The translations under genes and the position numbers were made by a program. Below, in pieces: positions 1 to 10,004 of a DNA stretch of 64,000 bases. A model generated the notes under the pieces. That model did not search any database and was not told the DNA's origin. It was given only the letters and a program-made list of their open reading frames with translations. The stretch lies in the NCBI RefSeq assembly GCF_900537065.1, contig NZ_UNRC01000003.1, positions 62,001-126,000 on the forward strand, read 5' to 3'. Positions within the stretch are counted from its first letter, which is position 1. Each line of letters begins with the position of its first letter. The stretch comes from Sphingorhabdus sp. Alg239-R122. Its GTDB lineage: Bacteria; Pseudomonadota; Alphaproteobacteria; Sphingomonadales; Sphingomonadaceae.

Positions 1-872
1 TGCTGTTTTCCGTAACGATTCCAGAAACGTATAGCCCCCAGCGGATCATAACCGGCATTGGCCATCAGCCAGACCGATAAACGATCGGCTTCGATCTCGG
101 TTTGTTTGGTGAGCCGCGCACTGCGGCCAAACGCCCCGAACAGGCCGTCACTATGTCCGGCTGCTTCGAGTCGCTGTAAATGCCGTAATATATTGTGTGC
201 CAGCTCATGCGCGATAACGGCCGCCAGTTCGTCATCATCAGCAGTATAATCCACCATGCGCGTACTGATGCTGACTAGGCGGCCATCTGCGGACGCTTCA
301 AACTTTTTGCTAGGGATAAGCTGGAACCGGCTCTGGCAGGTTTTGACAGGTGATATGGTGATATCACGCTGTCCGTCAGTATTTGCGAGCGTGAGTTTGA
401 CACTTCCTGCGGCAAGGGCATTTTCCCACCCGTCGCGCACGCGCACAAGACGGGCTATGCTGGCTTTATCTGAAGGTTTGCCCCGCGTGTCACTGTTTGG
501 CAGAGGGTCCGCATTATTGATGGCGACAATACTATCATTGGCGGCAATACCGGCCTTTTGTGCTGGACTGCCCTCTGCCACTGCCAGCACCGCAATGTCG
601 CGTGCAAAGCCATAAGCCTCACGCGCAGTGCTGCGGTCCTGATACTGGGCGATATCGTGGAGGGCCAGGCCAGCCCGCATCTCTGTGTCGCGACAAAACG
701 GGGCGCTGCCAGAGACCAGCCGGTATCCGACGGAAAGCAAGCGGTTATCCTTGGCCTGAAGCGATTTGAAACCATCCACCCTGGCGCGTTCAAATGCCGC
801 ACTTTGGGAAAGTGGCAGCGCGCATAGCACCATGGCAAGGATCAAAACCGTTTTTCGACCTGCCTCGATCAT
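1..872 (-). CDS. PDZ-containing M48 family metallopeptidase (C-terminus cut by window edge)
   Basis: This reading frame is open from an ATG at 872 to the first base of the window, so about 290 N-terminal residues are visible and the C-terminus is missing. A hydrophobic signal segment occupies roughly residues 8-25. A PDZ-like stretch follows (around residues 90-190, with an AEGSPAQKAGI core), and then the zinc motif HELAH at residues 222-226 with the downstream ligand motif EIEAD about 25 residues later. This is the HExxH...ExxxD arrangement of M48 (gluzincin) peptidases. The protein is probably exported to the periplasm and takes part in envelope protein quality control. It lies 16 nt downstream of the DsbA-like gene, so it is probably in the same operon. 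The family call is firm; the specific substrate is unknown. Confidence 0.85.
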   Translation of the reverse strand, partial: MIEAGRKTVLILAMVLCALPLSQSAAFERARVDGFKSLQAKDNRLLSVGYRLVSGSAPFCRDTEMRAGLALHDIAQYQDRSTAREAYGFARDIAVLAVAEGSPAQKAGIAANDSIVAINNADPLPNSDTRGKPSDKASIARLVRVRDGWENALAAGSVKLTLANTDGQRDITISPVKTCQSRFQLIPSKKFEASADGRLVSISTRMVDYTADDDELAAVIAHELAHNILRHLQRLEAAGHSDGLFGAFGRSARLTKQTEIEADRLSVWLMANAGYDPLGAIRFWNRYGKQ

Positions 873-888
873 ATCTGCCCCGAAAATG

Positions 889-1683
889 CTATTTTTTGGC
901 CTTGGCAGCCCGTGCGGTTGCCACCGCGTCCTTCAATCCGGCAAGGCCCAGTGCGCCGTTATAGGTCCTGTCACCAATCACCCAGCTAGGCGTGCCCGAA
1001 AACTCAAGCTGTTGCGCGATTTGCAAGTTTTTCTCAAGTAATTGGCGCGCCTGTGGCCCATTGGCGAATGCCCGGGCCGTGGTCATGTCCAGTCCAGCGG
1101 ATTGTGCGGCGGTTTCGATGGTTGCGGCATTGGGCTTTCCAGCAGCGAATAGCGCCTTGTGGAAAGTATAAAATTTGCCTTGTTTCGCAGCTGCTAGTGA
1201 CCATGCCGCTGCACGTGCACTGTCTTCCGAAAGGATCGGAAGTTCGCGGAAGACGACTTTAACATTTTTGTCCTGCGCCAATAGCTGACTGACATCGCTC
1301 ACGCTTTGCGCGCAAAAACCGCACGCATAATCGGAGTATTCGACAATGGTGACATCGCCATTGGGATTGCCCGCCCATGCGCTTTCATAAGGTGTTTCTA
1401 TCTCGCTGCGCACAGAACCTAGCCGCTCTGCAGTCTGCCGCTGCCGCAATATCTGGACCGCTTCGGTGATGATTTCCGGGTTTTCCAATATATATTCACG
1501 CACCACCGCTTCCATGGCGGTACGATCCTTTGCATCCAAACCGGCTGCCTTTAACGCTTCGGCTGTATCGGTTTTTTCGGTCTGCGCATTTGATGCGGTT
1601 CCGCAGGCGGTCAGCGCCATCATGGCGCTGGCAAAAAATGCCGTGCGGATCGCAGCAGGGCGGAATATCGATGTTCTGGTCAA
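889..1683 (-). CDS. DsbA/Com1-like thiol:disulfide oxidoreductase, predicted lipoprotein
   Basis: The protein has 264 residues. It carries a thioredoxin-fold active site CGFC at residues 121-124 and the cis-proline loop GTPSW near residue 225, which identify a DsbA/Com1-type disulfide oxidoreductase. The frame is open upstream to 1959, but that part overlaps the neighbouring M48 gene. A TTG at 1683 preceded by AGGA gives a clean start and yields a signal peptide ending in the lipobox LTAC (Cys27). It therefore probably acts in the periplasm, anchored to a membrane by lipid. A short helical segment (residues 40-100) precedes the thioredoxin domain, as in other alphaproteobacterial members. It sits between two M48 peptidase genes with gaps of 37 and 16 nt, which suggests co-transcription. 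The start codon choice is inference. Confidence 0.88.
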   Translation of the reverse strand: MTRTSIFRPAAIRTAFFASAMMALTACGTASNAQTEKTDTAEALKAAGLDAKDRTAMEAVVREYILENPEIITEAVQILRQRQTAERLGSVRSEIETPYESAWAGNPNGDVTIVEYSDYACGFCAQSVSDVSQLLAQDKNVKVVFRELPILSEDSARAAAWSLAAAKQGKFYTFHKALFAAGKPNAATIETAAQSAGLDMTTARAFANGPQARQLLEKNLQIAQQLEFSGTPSWVIGDRTYNGALGLAGLKDAVATARAAKAKK

Positions 1684-1720
1684 ATTCTGGCTTCCTGTAT
1701 TGGGGAAATTCCGGTGTATA

Positions 1721-3097
1721 TTAGCGCCGTTTGCGGTTCTCCTCAACCGCGACGCGTGCCAGGATGGCAATATCCTGTGCACGGATCCAGTCAGGACTGC
1801 CTTCTGGCAGGCCCAGCATAGCAGTTTGAGCATTGCGCAGTGCGAGCGGTGCATTACGTTGCAATACAAAGCCTTCTGCCGATGCGAGCCGCGCCCGGGG
1901 TTCATCGCCCTGTTGTGAATAGATAACGCCCAGTTGATACCATGCGAAAGGGTTTGCATTGTCTTTCGAAACAGCAGCTTTCAGCACCTTTTCCGCTTCA
2001 TCGAAATTGCTTTTATCTTCTGTCGCGACCAACGCATGTCCGAACAGGGCGGCGATAAGAGGCTGGTTATTGGTAAGATAAACTGCCTTACGCAAAGGCT
2101 CCAGGGCATCGGTAGGTCGTCCCGATTCCAGAAGGATCTGGCCTTTCAGCTCAAGAAAATACGGATCTTCGGGCTCAACGGCGAGCAGAGCATCTGCTTC
2201 GGCCAGAGCTTTGTCAGGATAAGCGGATTTGTGCCAGGCATAAGCACGTGCATAGTGTGCCTGGATGCTCGTTTTATATTCCGGATAATCCCGTAATGTG
2301 GCCGTGGGTTCATCGACAAACCCCTTCAGCTTTGCCTTTACACGCTGGAACCGTTTTTCAAGGGCAGGATCCGTAGATGCATCCCATGCCGGGTCTTTTT
2401 CATACACATCCTGCAGCACGGATATGCGTTCACCTGACAGAGGGTGGGTTCGATCGTAACTGTCGTCCTGCGGAATTGCGAGACGGAATTCCAGGTTTTG
2501 CAGCTTTTTGAAAAAGGCCAGCGATCCACGCCCGCTGATACCCGCTTTGGACAGATAGTCGGCGCCTGCGATATCTGCGCTAGATTCCTGCACACGCGAA
2601 AAGGCCAGATATTTACCCAAAGCGGCCTGTTGCCCGGCGGCAAATATGCCCATGCCTGCTTCACCGGCACCTGCTGCAATAGCGGCTGCGCCCAGCACCA
2701 GGCTGAGCAAAGTTATGCCAGTCGCCTGTTTGACACCATCGCTATGGCGGATAACATGGCCGCCAACTACATGCCCCAGTTCATGGGCGATAACACCCTG
2801 CACTTCATTGGCGTTGTCCGCCGCTTCGATCAGGCCGCTATGGATATAGACGGCCTGTCCGCCCGCAACGAACGCATTGATGCTTTTGTCACCTATCAGG
2901 ATAATGTCGACATTGCGCGGGTCAAGCCCTGCTGCGCGGATCAGCGGTTCGGACATATCATCAAACAGAGCCTCTGTTTCCGCATCACGCAGGATCGACT
3001 GCGCTGCTGCTGGTTGCACTGTCAGCGCTATCGCCACAAACAGGGCTAGAAGCTGTTGCATATGTCGCATGACGCGCTTTGCCGTCGGCAAAGACAT
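1721..3097 (-). CDS. BepA-like M48 metallopeptidase with C-terminal TPR repeats
   Basis: An N-terminal signal peptide ending in VQPAAAQ is followed by an M48 catalytic domain with HELGH near residue 105 and a downstream glutamate motif (ESSADIAGAD). The C-terminal half is a tetratricopeptide array (about residues 275-450), recognisable from repeats such as LAEADALLAVEPEDPYFL. This layout matches BepA/YfgC, the periplasmic chaperone-protease that monitors LptD and BAM assembly. The frame extends to 3187, but the ATG at 3097 has a GGA six bases upstream and places the signal peptide near the N-terminus, so I prefer it. ATGs at 3124 and 3133 are alternatives. It lies upstream of the DsbA-like gene, a sensible partner because LptD maturation needs disulfide formation. 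Confidence 0.88.
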   Translation of the reverse strand: MSLPTAKRVMRHMQQLLALFVAIALTVQPAAAQSILRDAETEALFDDMSEPLIRAAGLDPRNVDIILIGDKSINAFVAGGQAVYIHSGLIEAADNANEVQGVIAHELGHVVGGHVIRHSDGVKQATGITLLSLVLGAAAIAAGAGEAGMGIFAAGQQAALGKYLAFSRVQESSADIAGADYLSKAGISGRGSLAFFKKLQNLEFRLAIPQDDSYDRTHPLSGERISVLQDVYEKDPAWDASTDPALEKRFQRVKAKLKGFVDEPTATLRDYPEYKTSIQAHYARAYAWHKSAYPDKALAEADALLAVEPEDPYFLELKGQILLESGRPTDALEPLRKAVYLTNNQPLIAALFGHALVATEDKSNFDEAEKVLKAAVSKDNANPFAWYQLGVIYSQQGDEPRARLASAEGFVLQRNAPLALRNAQTAMLGLPEGSPDWIRAQDIAILARVAVEENRKRR

Positions 3098-3238
3098 GGA
3101 ATGTCCGGATGGATTTTGTGTCATGTCCTGCATTTGTCCGATCGCGCCTGAACCCAATATGAAAAATATGGGCCCATGGTAAATCATGCGGCATCATTTG
3201 TCAGACAGAATCTCTGGCATGGAGCGTGATAGCCCTGA

Positions 3239-4891
3239 TTATCCAGTCTTTAGCTGGCTCAGAAAGTTTGTACTGGCGCTTTGCAGTCCCGAAATATTAT
3301 CCTGCAATTCTTGCATCAGCGTTTGCATGTTGCTGGATAAATTACGGATTTCCTGCGCAGAACTCAGCACATGCTGCGAATGTTCGTGCACATTATCCGC
3401 ATTGTCCGCGACACTATGCGCCTTGCCGCCAATTTCGCCTGTCGCCTCTTTCTGCTGACTTATCGCGGCTGCGATATTACCTGCACCCTCGCTTACCATG
3501 TCAATTTGATCGGCAATGGATGCGATGGATTCGACTGACTGCGTCATGCGTGACCGGATATTTTCCACCGTATCGCCTACAGTTACAATCGCATCACTGG
3601 TTTGGGAGGCAAGGCTTTTGACTTCGCCGGCCACCACTGCAAAACCCGATCCGGCTTCGCCTGCGCGTGCAGCCTCAATTGTGGCGTTAAGCGCGAGCAA
3701 GTTGGTCTGCGCGGCAATTGTTTCGATAAGCGCTGTGATTTCGGCGGCCTTTTCGGCCTCCAGCGCCAATGATTCGACAGCATTTTGTCCTTCGCGCGAA
3801 GATTGCCGGATAAAATCAGTTGCGCCATGCTGTTCGTTGACCTGCGCCGATACGTCACTCGCCGTTTGTGTCAGCTGGCTTGAGGCGGCCACAACCGACT
3901 GAATGGCGTTGCTGACATTGGAGGCATTTTCTGCCACCTGCTTTGCGCGTTGTTCGGTGCGGTCGCCAATTTCGCCCAAACGGTCAGTATGTGTGCGCAT
4001 CACGGATGCAGCGCGCGCCGTGACCATGATTACCTGCATAACAGATTTTTCGAAAGCGTTGGCGAGGCGTTGCATATCTGCAAGGCGGGCCTGTTCCTGG
4101 TGGGTACGGTTATTTTCGATCTGCTGACGTGATTTTGCTTCTTCCTCCATTTTCTGCCGGTAGGTGCGTTGTTCAAGCTCCATCTGCTCTTTTTCCGCTG
4201 CGGCCAGAGCGACAGCCTGGTTTTGGGCATCTCCAAATGCGGTCCACTGTGTCATGGCAGCGCGCCACAACATAAAAATATATGCCGGAAAAAGTAGGTA
4301 AAACAGGCCGGGTAATGCCATGTTGCTGGAAGAAAAAGTGACGACTGTCAGCGCTGATGTGGTCAGGAACCATATCGCACTGGCAGATGGAGACGGGAAA
4401 TAGATGATTGCGCCTATGGAGATGATGGCCATAGTCATGGCAATCACCATCATTTGCATCTGGATATCGGCAGACATTAATATCGCGCTGATCAGGCTCA
4501 TCCAGCCTGTTCCCCAGACAGAAATGGTGACCAGAAAAGCTGCTGAATAACGGCCAAGCGCCTCAGGATCACCGGCAATTCTGTCTCCGAACACAATCAG
4601 TTTCCAGTTGAAATAGAAGAACACGCAAACAATGCCGGCCAATGTGCCGAGTATCGACAGGATAAGTGAAGCATTGGGGGCCGAGGAAAATGCATAGGCC
4701 AGAACCGGTGCAAACAGCAGCGCGGGCGTTGCAATGGCAAGTTGATTGCGTGCGACGGCCCGTAATTGCGCATATTTAAGCTGCGCATCATCATGGCTCT
4801 TTTTGCCTGAAAACAACTGCCGCAATTCGGGCATCATACCCCGGTAATGCGCGGTGAGGACCGCAAGCAGTTCAGATTTGACGTCAGACAT
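3239..4891 (-). CDS. Methyl-accepting chemotaxis protein with multi-pass membrane sensor
   Basis: The protein has 550 residues. The first ~45 are soluble, then five or six hydrophobic segments run to about residue 215, then a coiled-coil linker, and finally an MCP signalling domain (roughly 280-540). The hairpin tip is clear in the stretch containing [20 protein letters not shown], the CheA/CheW-contacting region of chemoreceptors. No periplasmic ligand-binding domain or obvious HAMP domain is visible, so the polytopic membrane part is probably the sensor. No che genes lie in the window, so this is an orphan receptor here. It could feed a chemotaxis-like pathway encoded elsewhere. Confidence 0.88.
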   Translation of the reverse strand: MSDVKSELLAVLTAHYRGMMPELRQLFSGKKSHDDAQLKYAQLRAVARNQLAIATPALLFAPVLAYAFSSAPNASLILSILGTLAGIVCVFFYFNWKLIVFGDRIAGDPEALGRYSAAFLVTISVWGTGWMSLISAILMSADIQMQMMVIAMTMAIISIGAIIYFPSPSASAIWFLTTSALTVVTFSSSNMALPGLFYLLFPAYIFMLWRAAMTQWTAFGDAQNQAVALAAAEKEQMELEQRTYRQKMEEEAKSRQQIENNRTHQEQARLADMQRLANAFEKSVMQVIMVTARAASVMRTHTDRLGEIGDRTEQRAKQVAENASNVSNAIQSVVAASSQLTQTASDVSAQVNEQHGATDFIRQSSREGQNAVESLALEAEKAAEITALIETIAAQTNLLALNATIEAARAGEAGSGFAVVAGEVKSLASQTSDAIVTVGDTVENIRSRMTQSVESIASIADQIDMVSEGAGNIAAAISQQKEATGEIGGKAHSVADNADNVHEHSQHVLSSAQEIRNLSSNMQTLMQELQDNISGLQSASTNFLSQLKTG

Positions 4892-4955
4892 TCATCTCTC
4901 CTGAATGTCTGCATAGGGTTAAATGGTAAAAGCGTCGTTAACCATGGCCTTGGCG

Positions 4956-5846
4956 TTATTTCTCCAGCTCGTCCTGCATGAAAGCAACACTGTCATCCAA
5001 TATGCCGGCACTGCTGCGGAACGGACGTGAAATGGCCATGATGATCCGGTAATGGTCAATATTTGTATATTCCCTATATTCCGCTCGCCCACCAAGATGA
5101 TTGACCTTTTGCGCCAGAACTCTGCTGTTGCGCGGCTGGACCACGTCATCTGTATCGCCGCTCGCCAGCCATAGCGGTGGATTGTCCTTGTGCGCATAAT
5201 TAATCGGCTGTGTGATTTCAGGGCGCGGGGTGTTCCCGAAGCTTGCCTTGGTGGCGTCGGATGTGAAGGGATGAAAGTCATATGGCCCGGCCAGACCGAT
5301 AACGCCGCGGATAATATCGGTATTTTTACCAAGTCGCCCCAACCATTGCGGATCGAGTGCGGCCATGGCGGCATTATACGCGCCCGCGCTATGGCCGCCG
5401 ACGAAAATTTTTGCAGGATCGCCGCCATATTGGGCGATATTGTCATGCGTCCAGGCAATGGCACCTGCGCTGTCTTCTACCATCGCCGGGAAAACTGTTT
5501 CCGGGTGCAGCCGGTAATTGGGCAGCACGACCAGGAAACCCCGCGCAGCATAGGCTTTTGCAGCAAAACCGTAATGGTCTTTGTTACCGCTGTTCCATGA
5601 TCCGCCATAGAAAAATATCAGGACCGGTTTCGGCACTTGCGTATCATCTTCGGTTGCCCAGATATCAAGGTCGTTACGGTTGTTATCCCCATAAGCAATA
5701 TCGTCACCAACCAGCTTATAGCTTCCTTCATCGCTGAAGAAACTGTCGGCCATGTCCAGCTGTTTCGCAGAGGGCAGGGAGGTAAACCACCAATAAGCGG
5801 CCCCGAAAGCGGCAAATATAATTGCCAATATGATGATCCATCGCAT
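4956..5846 (-). CDS. Alpha/beta hydrolase (esterase/lipase-like), membrane-anchored or secreted
   Basis: The N-terminal hydrophobic segment MRWIIILAIIFAAFGAAYWW looks like a signal anchor. It is followed by an alpha/beta-hydrolase fold of the carboxylesterase/BD-FAE type. An oxyanion-type motif FFYGGSWNSG precedes the nucleophile elbow GGHSAGAY. Aspartate in the GDTDDVV segment and histidine in TNIDHYRI are candidates for the rest of the triad. The start is uncertain. A TTG at 5876 and ATGs at 5852 and 5846 are in frame, and 5846 has a GAG six bases upstream. It lies about 45 nt downstream of the LysE gene in the same direction. The substrate cannot be inferred. Confidence 0.8.
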   Translation of the reverse strand: MRWIIILAIIFAAFGAAYWWFTSLPSAKQLDMADSFFSDEGSYKLVGDDIAYGDNNRNDLDIWATEDDTQVPKPVLIFFYGGSWNSGNKDHYGFAAKAYAARGFLVVLPNYRLHPETVFPAMVEDSAGAIAWTHDNIAQYGGDPAKIFVGGHSAGAYNAAMAALDPQWLGRLGKNTDIIRGVIGLAGPYDFHPFTSDATKASFGNTPRPEITQPINYAHKDNPPLWLASGDTDDVVQPRNSRVLAQKVNHLGGRAEYREYTNIDHYRIIMAISRPFRSSAGILDDSVAFMQDELEK

Positions 5847-5891
5847 TGGCATCTCATGCCGAAACAGACGCGGCAAGACAAGCCATTTAAT

Positions 5892-6518
5892 CTAACGATT
5901 AATAACCAGCATTGCTGTTGCGACCAAAAGCAGAACAATACCGCTTATCCGGCTTAGATAGCGGGCATTCCCTGATTTTACCGCTATGTCAGCCGTGCGT
6001 GCGGCAACAACGGCATAGAGCAAAAGCCCGAATGTTTCGGTAAAGACCGTGATGATCGCCAGAATAAGAATTTGCGGGACAATGGCATGGTCAGAGTCGA
6101 TAAATTGCGGCAGGAAAGCAGTATAGAAAAGCAACGCCTTGGGATTGGACATATGCACGGCAAGACCGCTGCCAAAGCCTTTCAGGAAACCTATCGCACC
6201 GCTTGATACGGCTTTGGGTTTCGATGTCACCCAAGCGCCTGCACGGATCATGGAAATGCCCATCCAGACCAGATAGACTGTGCCAGCATATCGCAATGCC
6301 GTGAACAGGTCAGGCATGGTTGTTGCAAGCGCAATCAGGCCCATGGCGCACATGGCATACCAGATGAAATTACCGACATTTATTCCAGCAATTGGTCCCC
6401 AGCCATTGCGGAAACCGCCGGCGAAAACATGGCTTGCTGTGACCATCGTTGCCGGACCCGGGATCAGGCAGAATAACAGGTCCGTGATAAAGAATAACAG
6501 GATGGTTTCGATGGCCAT
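5892..6518 (-). CDS. LysE/RhtB family amino-acid exporter
   Basis: This is a 208-residue integral membrane protein with about six hydrophobic segments. The N-terminal signature FFITDLLFCLIPGPATM (the IPGPA element) is typical of the LysE/RhtB superfamily, as is the later GFLKGFGSGLAVHMSNPKA segment (the NPKA motif). Family members export basic or neutral amino acids or homoserine lactones. Length is normal for the family (about 205 residues). Its position upstream of an alpha/beta hydrolase does not reveal the substrate. Because this chromosome also carries a cyanophycin block, arginine export is conceivable, but nothing in the sequence shows it. Confidence 0.85.
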   Translation of the reverse strand: MAIETILLFFITDLLFCLIPGPATMVTASHVFAGGFRNGWGPIAGINVGNFIWYAMCAMGLIALATTMPDLFTALRYAGTVYLVWMGISMIRAGAWVTSKPKAVSSGAIGFLKGFGSGLAVHMSNPKALLFYTAFLPQFIDSDHAIVPQILILAIITVFTETFGLLLYAVVAARTADIAVKSGNARYLSRISGIVLLLVATAMLVINR

Positions 6519-6584
6519 GATATTAGCATATCGTCCAGATTACCTGAATGGGCAATTCAAAATGAAATATGGCTTGTTTCCTGT

Positions 6585-7001
6585 TTACTTCGCTTCCTCG
6601 ATCTGCTCCGAAAATTCCTCAAATTCAGGCAATTCGTGAATAGAACGGATCCAGTCCACACGCTCTTTGACCTGGATATGTACCTGTGCGGGCAAGGCGC
6701 CGGGATCATCGAGTGTACCGGTTTGCACATCAATCAGATCCGGCAGGAATTCGGCATTGCTGTAAAAAAGGCCTGTGCCGCAAGCCCCGCAAAAATGCCG
6801 CCTTCCATGCTCTGAGGAAGCATAGATTCTTGGGGCCCCACGTACATCCAGATTGCCAAGGGGCAACATGGCCCAGCCAACCATATGTGTACCCGAATGC
6901 CTGCGACAGTCGCTACAATGGCAAAGCACGTGGTTTATGGGGTCAGCAGTGATTGTGTAGCGGATCACGCCGCAATGGCATTTGCCGGTCAATTCAGTCA
7001 T
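6585..7001 (-). CDS. GFA (glutathione-dependent formaldehyde-activating) family zinc protein
   Basis: The protein has 138 residues and the cysteine pattern of the GFA/CENP-V fold: CHC near residue 8, CHCSDC near residue 28, and CGACG around residue 73. These cysteines bind structural and catalytic zinc. Despite the family name, most members have no demonstrated role in formaldehyde metabolism, so a specific reaction is not assigned. It starts 9 nt downstream of the hslU stop codon and is probably at the tail of that transcription unit. Confidence 0.8.
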   Translation of the reverse strand: MTELTGKCHCGVIRYTITADPINHVLCHCSDCRRHSGTHMVGWAMLPLGNLDVRGAPRIYASSEHGRRHFCGACGTGLFYSNAEFLPDLIDVQTGTLDDPGALPAQVHIQVKERVDWIRSIHELPEFEEFSEQIEEAK

Positions 7002-7010
7002 AATGTGCGT

Positions 7011-8312
7011 TTATAGCACATATTTGCTGAGATCCGTATCCTTTGCGATATTGCCAAGCTGGCCATCAACATAGTCGGCGTCGATGGAGATGGTTTCACC
7101 AACTTTCTCTTCGGCGGTAAAGCTGATTTCTTCGATCAGTTTTTCCATCACCGTCTGTAAACGCCGTGCACCGATATTTTCGACGCTTTCGTTTACATTA
7201 GCCGCCGTCCGCGCAATGGCGGCAATGGCATTGTCGGTAAATTCTATCGTCACATCTTCTGTACCAATCAGTGCCTTATACTGTTCGGGCAGGTTCGCCT
7301 TGGTATCGGACAGGATTGCCACGAAATCTTCTTCGGTCAACGCGCGCAGTTCCACCCGGATGGGCAGGCGGCCCTGAAGTTCGGGCAACATGTCACTGGG
7401 TTTGGCGACGTGAAACGCGCCGCTGGCGATAAAGAGCACATGGTCGGTTTTCATCGGGCCATATTTGGTGGCCACGGTTGTCCCTTCAATCAGTGGCAAC
7501 AGGTCGCGCTGTACGCCTTCACGGCTGACGGAGCCGCCGCGGACATCGCTCACGGCGATTTTGTCAATCTCGTCAAGGAACACAATGCCATTGGCCTCTG
7601 CATCGGCCAGTGCGACGCGGGCGACATCGTCCTGGTCCATCCGCTTTTCGCTCTCTTCCTCGACCAGCTTGTCCCATGCATCGGCGACACGCATCTTGCG
7701 TGATTTCATCGGCTTGTTACCAAATGCCTTGCCCATCATGTCGGACAGGTTAATCATGCCCACCTGTCCACCCATTCCGGGGATTTCCATAGGTGTGCCC
7801 GGCGTATCTTCCATCTCGATTTCGACTTCGGTGTCGTTCAAATGGTTATCGGTAATGCGTGCACGGAAGCTTTCACGGGTGGCCTCGCTGGCATTGTCGC
7901 CGACCAGCGCGTTGAGCAGCCGCTCCATGGCCGCTTCGGATGCCGCTTCACGCACGCTATCACGCCGGCGGTCCTTTTCCAGCCGTACAGCATCTTCAAC
8001 CAGGTCGCGGGCAATCTGGTCCACATCGCGGCCAACATAGCCGACTTCAGTGAATTTCGTCGCTTCAATCTTGATGAATGGCGCATCGGCGAGTTTGGCC
8101 AGGCGTCGCGAAATTTCAGTCTTGCCGCAGCCTGTGGGACCGATCATCAATATGTTCTTGGGTGTAACCTCATCGCGCAGGCTTTCGGGCAGACGCTGGC
8201 GGCGCCAGCGGTTGCGCAGCGCCACCGCTACGGCTTTTTTGGCATCTTTCTGACCAATAATATGTTCGTCAAGCGCGGCGACAATCGCCTTGGGGGTAAG
8301 TTGTTTTGTCAT
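7011..8312 (-). CDS. hslU: HslU, ATPase subunit of the HslVU protease
   Basis: The protein has 433 residues, the normal length. It forms the AAA+ unfoldase ring that feeds substrates to HslV. Walker A is GPTGCGKT (residues 58-65), Walker B is VFLDEID near residue 245, and the intermediate domain insertion lies between them. The C-terminus ends LSKYVL; this tail inserts into HslV and activates it. hslV lies 36 nt upstream on the same strand, the usual order hslV-hslU. The pore loop motif GYVGRD is also present. Identification is secure. Confidence 0.97.
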   Translation of the reverse strand: MTKQLTPKAIVAALDEHIIGQKDAKKAVAVALRNRWRRQRLPESLRDEVTPKNILMIGPTGCGKTEISRRLAKLADAPFIKIEATKFTEVGYVGRDVDQIARDLVEDAVRLEKDRRRDSVREAASEAAMERLLNALVGDNASEATRESFRARITDNHLNDTEVEIEMEDTPGTPMEIPGMGGQVGMINLSDMMGKAFGNKPMKSRKMRVADAWDKLVEEESEKRMDQDDVARVALADAEANGIVFLDEIDKIAVSDVRGGSVSREGVQRDLLPLIEGTTVATKYGPMKTDHVLFIASGAFHVAKPSDMLPELQGRLPIRVELRALTEEDFVAILSDTKANLPEQYKALIGTEDVTIEFTDNAIAAIARTAANVNESVENIGARRLQTVMEKLIEEISFTAEEKVGETISIDADYVDGQLGNIAKDTDLSKYVL

Positions 8313-8348
8313 ATATCTTTCTCGCCAGAACGGCTAATATCTACAGGC

Positions 8349-8915
8349 TTAGTCTTTGGCATCCATCACTTCGACGGTCAGCTGGTCATTGGTGTAGACG
8401 CACACATCGGCGGCAATGCCCATCGCCTTGCGCGCGATTTTTTCGGCATCTTTTTCATATTCCATCAGTGCGCGCGCAGCCGCCAGCGCGTAATTGCCGC
8501 CAGAGCCGATGGCAGCAATGCCATCGACCGGTTCCAGCACATCACCATTGCCGGTCAGGATCAGCGTCACTTCTTTATCCGCAACGATCATCATCGCTTC
8601 CAGGTTACGCAGATATTTATCGGTGCGCCAGTCCTTGGCCAGTTCAACCGCAGCGCGCATCAGTTGCCCATTGTGCCGTTCCAGCTTGCCTTCCAGCCGT
8701 TCAAACAGCGTGAAGGCATCTGCCGTGGCACCTGCAAACCCGCCGATTACGGAACCATCGTGCAATTGGCGCACTTTTCGCGCATTGGGTTTCATCACGG
8801 TCTGGCCCATGGAAACCTGGCCATCGCCCGCAATGACAGCTTTGCCATTTTTGCGGACGCCGATAATCGTGGTGCCATGCCATGTGGGCATGGAGCTTTG
8901 TTCGTTATTGCTCAT
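8349..8915 (-). CDS. hslV: HslV, peptidase subunit of the HslVU protease
   Basis: This is the proteasome-like threonine peptidase that forms the dodecameric core degraded-substrate chamber with HslU. The start at 8915 gives 188 residues with a short propeptide ending HG, followed by the mature N-terminus TTIIGV. The first threonine (Thr15) is the nucleophile. The frame is open further upstream to 8951, but those residues are unnecessary. The glycine-rich [14 protein letters not shown] motif is typical of the family. It precedes hslU by 36 nt and follows the sugar epimerase gene by 46 nt on the same strand, so protease and polysaccharide genes could share transcripts. Confidence 0.95.
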   Translation of the reverse strand: MSNNEQSSMPTWHGTTIIGVRKNGKAVIAGDGQVSMGQTVMKPNARKVRQLHDGSVIGGFAGATADAFTLFERLEGKLERHNGQLMRAAVELAKDWRTDKYLRNLEAMMIVADKEVTLILTGNGDVLEPVDGIAAIGSGGNYALAAARALMEYEKDAEKIARKAMGIAADVCVYTNDQLTVEVMDAKD

Positions 8916-8961
8916 GAAAACGGATATGGGTTGCGCCGCATATGAGTGCAAGACTGGCAGC

Positions 8962-9966
8962 TTAAATGCCGTGATATTTGCGGTACCAGTTTACAAATTC
9001 CGGGATGCCGGTGTCGATACCCGTTGTGGGCGCATAGCCCAGATTATCTGCAATTGCGCTGATATCGGCATAGGTTTCGTACACATCACCCGCCTGCATG
9101 GGCAGATAGTTTTTCTGCGCCTGCATTCCAGATGCCCGTTCAACCGCAGAGATCATATTACCCAGCTTTTCAGGCTTATTATTACCGATATTGTAAATTG
9201 TGTGCGCGCTGATGCTGCCGCCCGGCTTGGGCTTTCCATTATCGGCGGGCGGATTGTCGAGCGCAGCGACAACACCGTTGATAATGTCGCCAATGTAAGT
9301 GAAATCGCGGCGCATATCGCCGTTATTATATATGTCGATAGGCTCGCCCGCCAAGATGGCCTTGGTGAATTTCCAAAGCGCCATGTCCGGGCGGCCCCAT
9401 GGCCCGTAGACCGTAAAAAAGCGCAAACCCGTCATCGGTATGCCGTAAAGATGCGCATAGGTTTCGCTCATTAGTTCATCGGCTTTTTTGGTGGCGGCAT
9501 AAAGCGATACGGGATGATCGACACGGTCTTCGACGCTGAGCGGCAGGCTATCCGCATGGCCGTAAACCGATGAGGAGGAAGCATAGACCAGGTGCGTCGC
9601 ATTACGCGCACGCGCTAGCTCAAGGATATTGAGATGCCCAACCAGGTTGGACTGTGCATAGGCCCGGGGATTGTCAATCGAATAGCGCACCCCGGCCTGC
9701 GCGCCCAGGTGTGCGATATGGCTGAAATTATGACCTTTAAGTGCCGTATCAAGTGCCTGATGATCAGCAAAATCGACTTTGTGAAAGCGAAAATTACCGC
9801 CTGCGATACTGGCAATATCATCCAGTCGCGCCTGTTTCAGCTGCGGATCATAATAGTCATTGAGATTGTCGATACCAACCACGCTGTCGCCGCGCGCCAG
9901 CAATGCCTTTGTCAGCGCGTGGCCGATAAAACCGGCGGCGCCCGTTATCAATATCGGATCAGCCAT
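8962..9966 (-). CDS. NAD-dependent sugar epimerase, probable UDP-glucuronate 4-epimerase
   Basis: This is a 334-residue extended short-chain dehydrogenase/reductase. The NAD-binding motif TGAAGFIG is at residues 8-15, the catalytic region is SSSSVYG and the YxxxK motif is YAATK near residue 150. The segment [16 protein letters not shown] is characteristic of UDP-glucuronate 4-epimerases (LspL/CapI type), which interconvert UDP-glucuronic and UDP-galacturonic acid. The gene lies 38 nt downstream of wecC, consistent with supply of acidic sugars to the polysaccharide locus. UDP-glucose 4-epimerase is a less likely alternative. Confidence 0.88.
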   Translation of the reverse strand: MADPILITGAAGFIGHALTKALLARGDSVVGIDNLNDYYDPQLKQARLDDIASIAGGNFRFHKVDFADHQALDTALKGHNFSHIAHLGAQAGVRYSIDNPRAYAQSNLVGHLNILELARARNATHLVYASSSSVYGHADSLPLSVEDRVDHPVSLYAATKKADELMSETYAHLYGIPMTGLRFFTVYGPWGRPDMALWKFTKAILAGEPIDIYNNGDMRRDFTYIGDIINGVVAALDNPPADNGKPKPGGSISAHTIYNIGNNKPEKLGNMISAVERASGMQAQKNYLPMQAGDVYETYADISAIADNLGYAPTTGIDTGIPEFVNWYRKYHGI

Positions 9967-10004
9967 GAAGCCTGTATAGCCCCGGCGGGATCAAAATGCC
10001 CGCT

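Noticed and set aside
1684-1959. N-terminal extension of the DsbA-like frame
   Set aside because: It overlaps the BepA-like gene in another frame and has no signal sequence logic; the TTG at 1683 with a ribosome site gives a proper lipoprotein.
7842-8945. A 367-codon open frame on the plus strand opposite hslU and hslV
   Set aside because: It lies antisense to two well-identified genes, shows no recognisable motif, and is a by-product of codon bias in hslUV.
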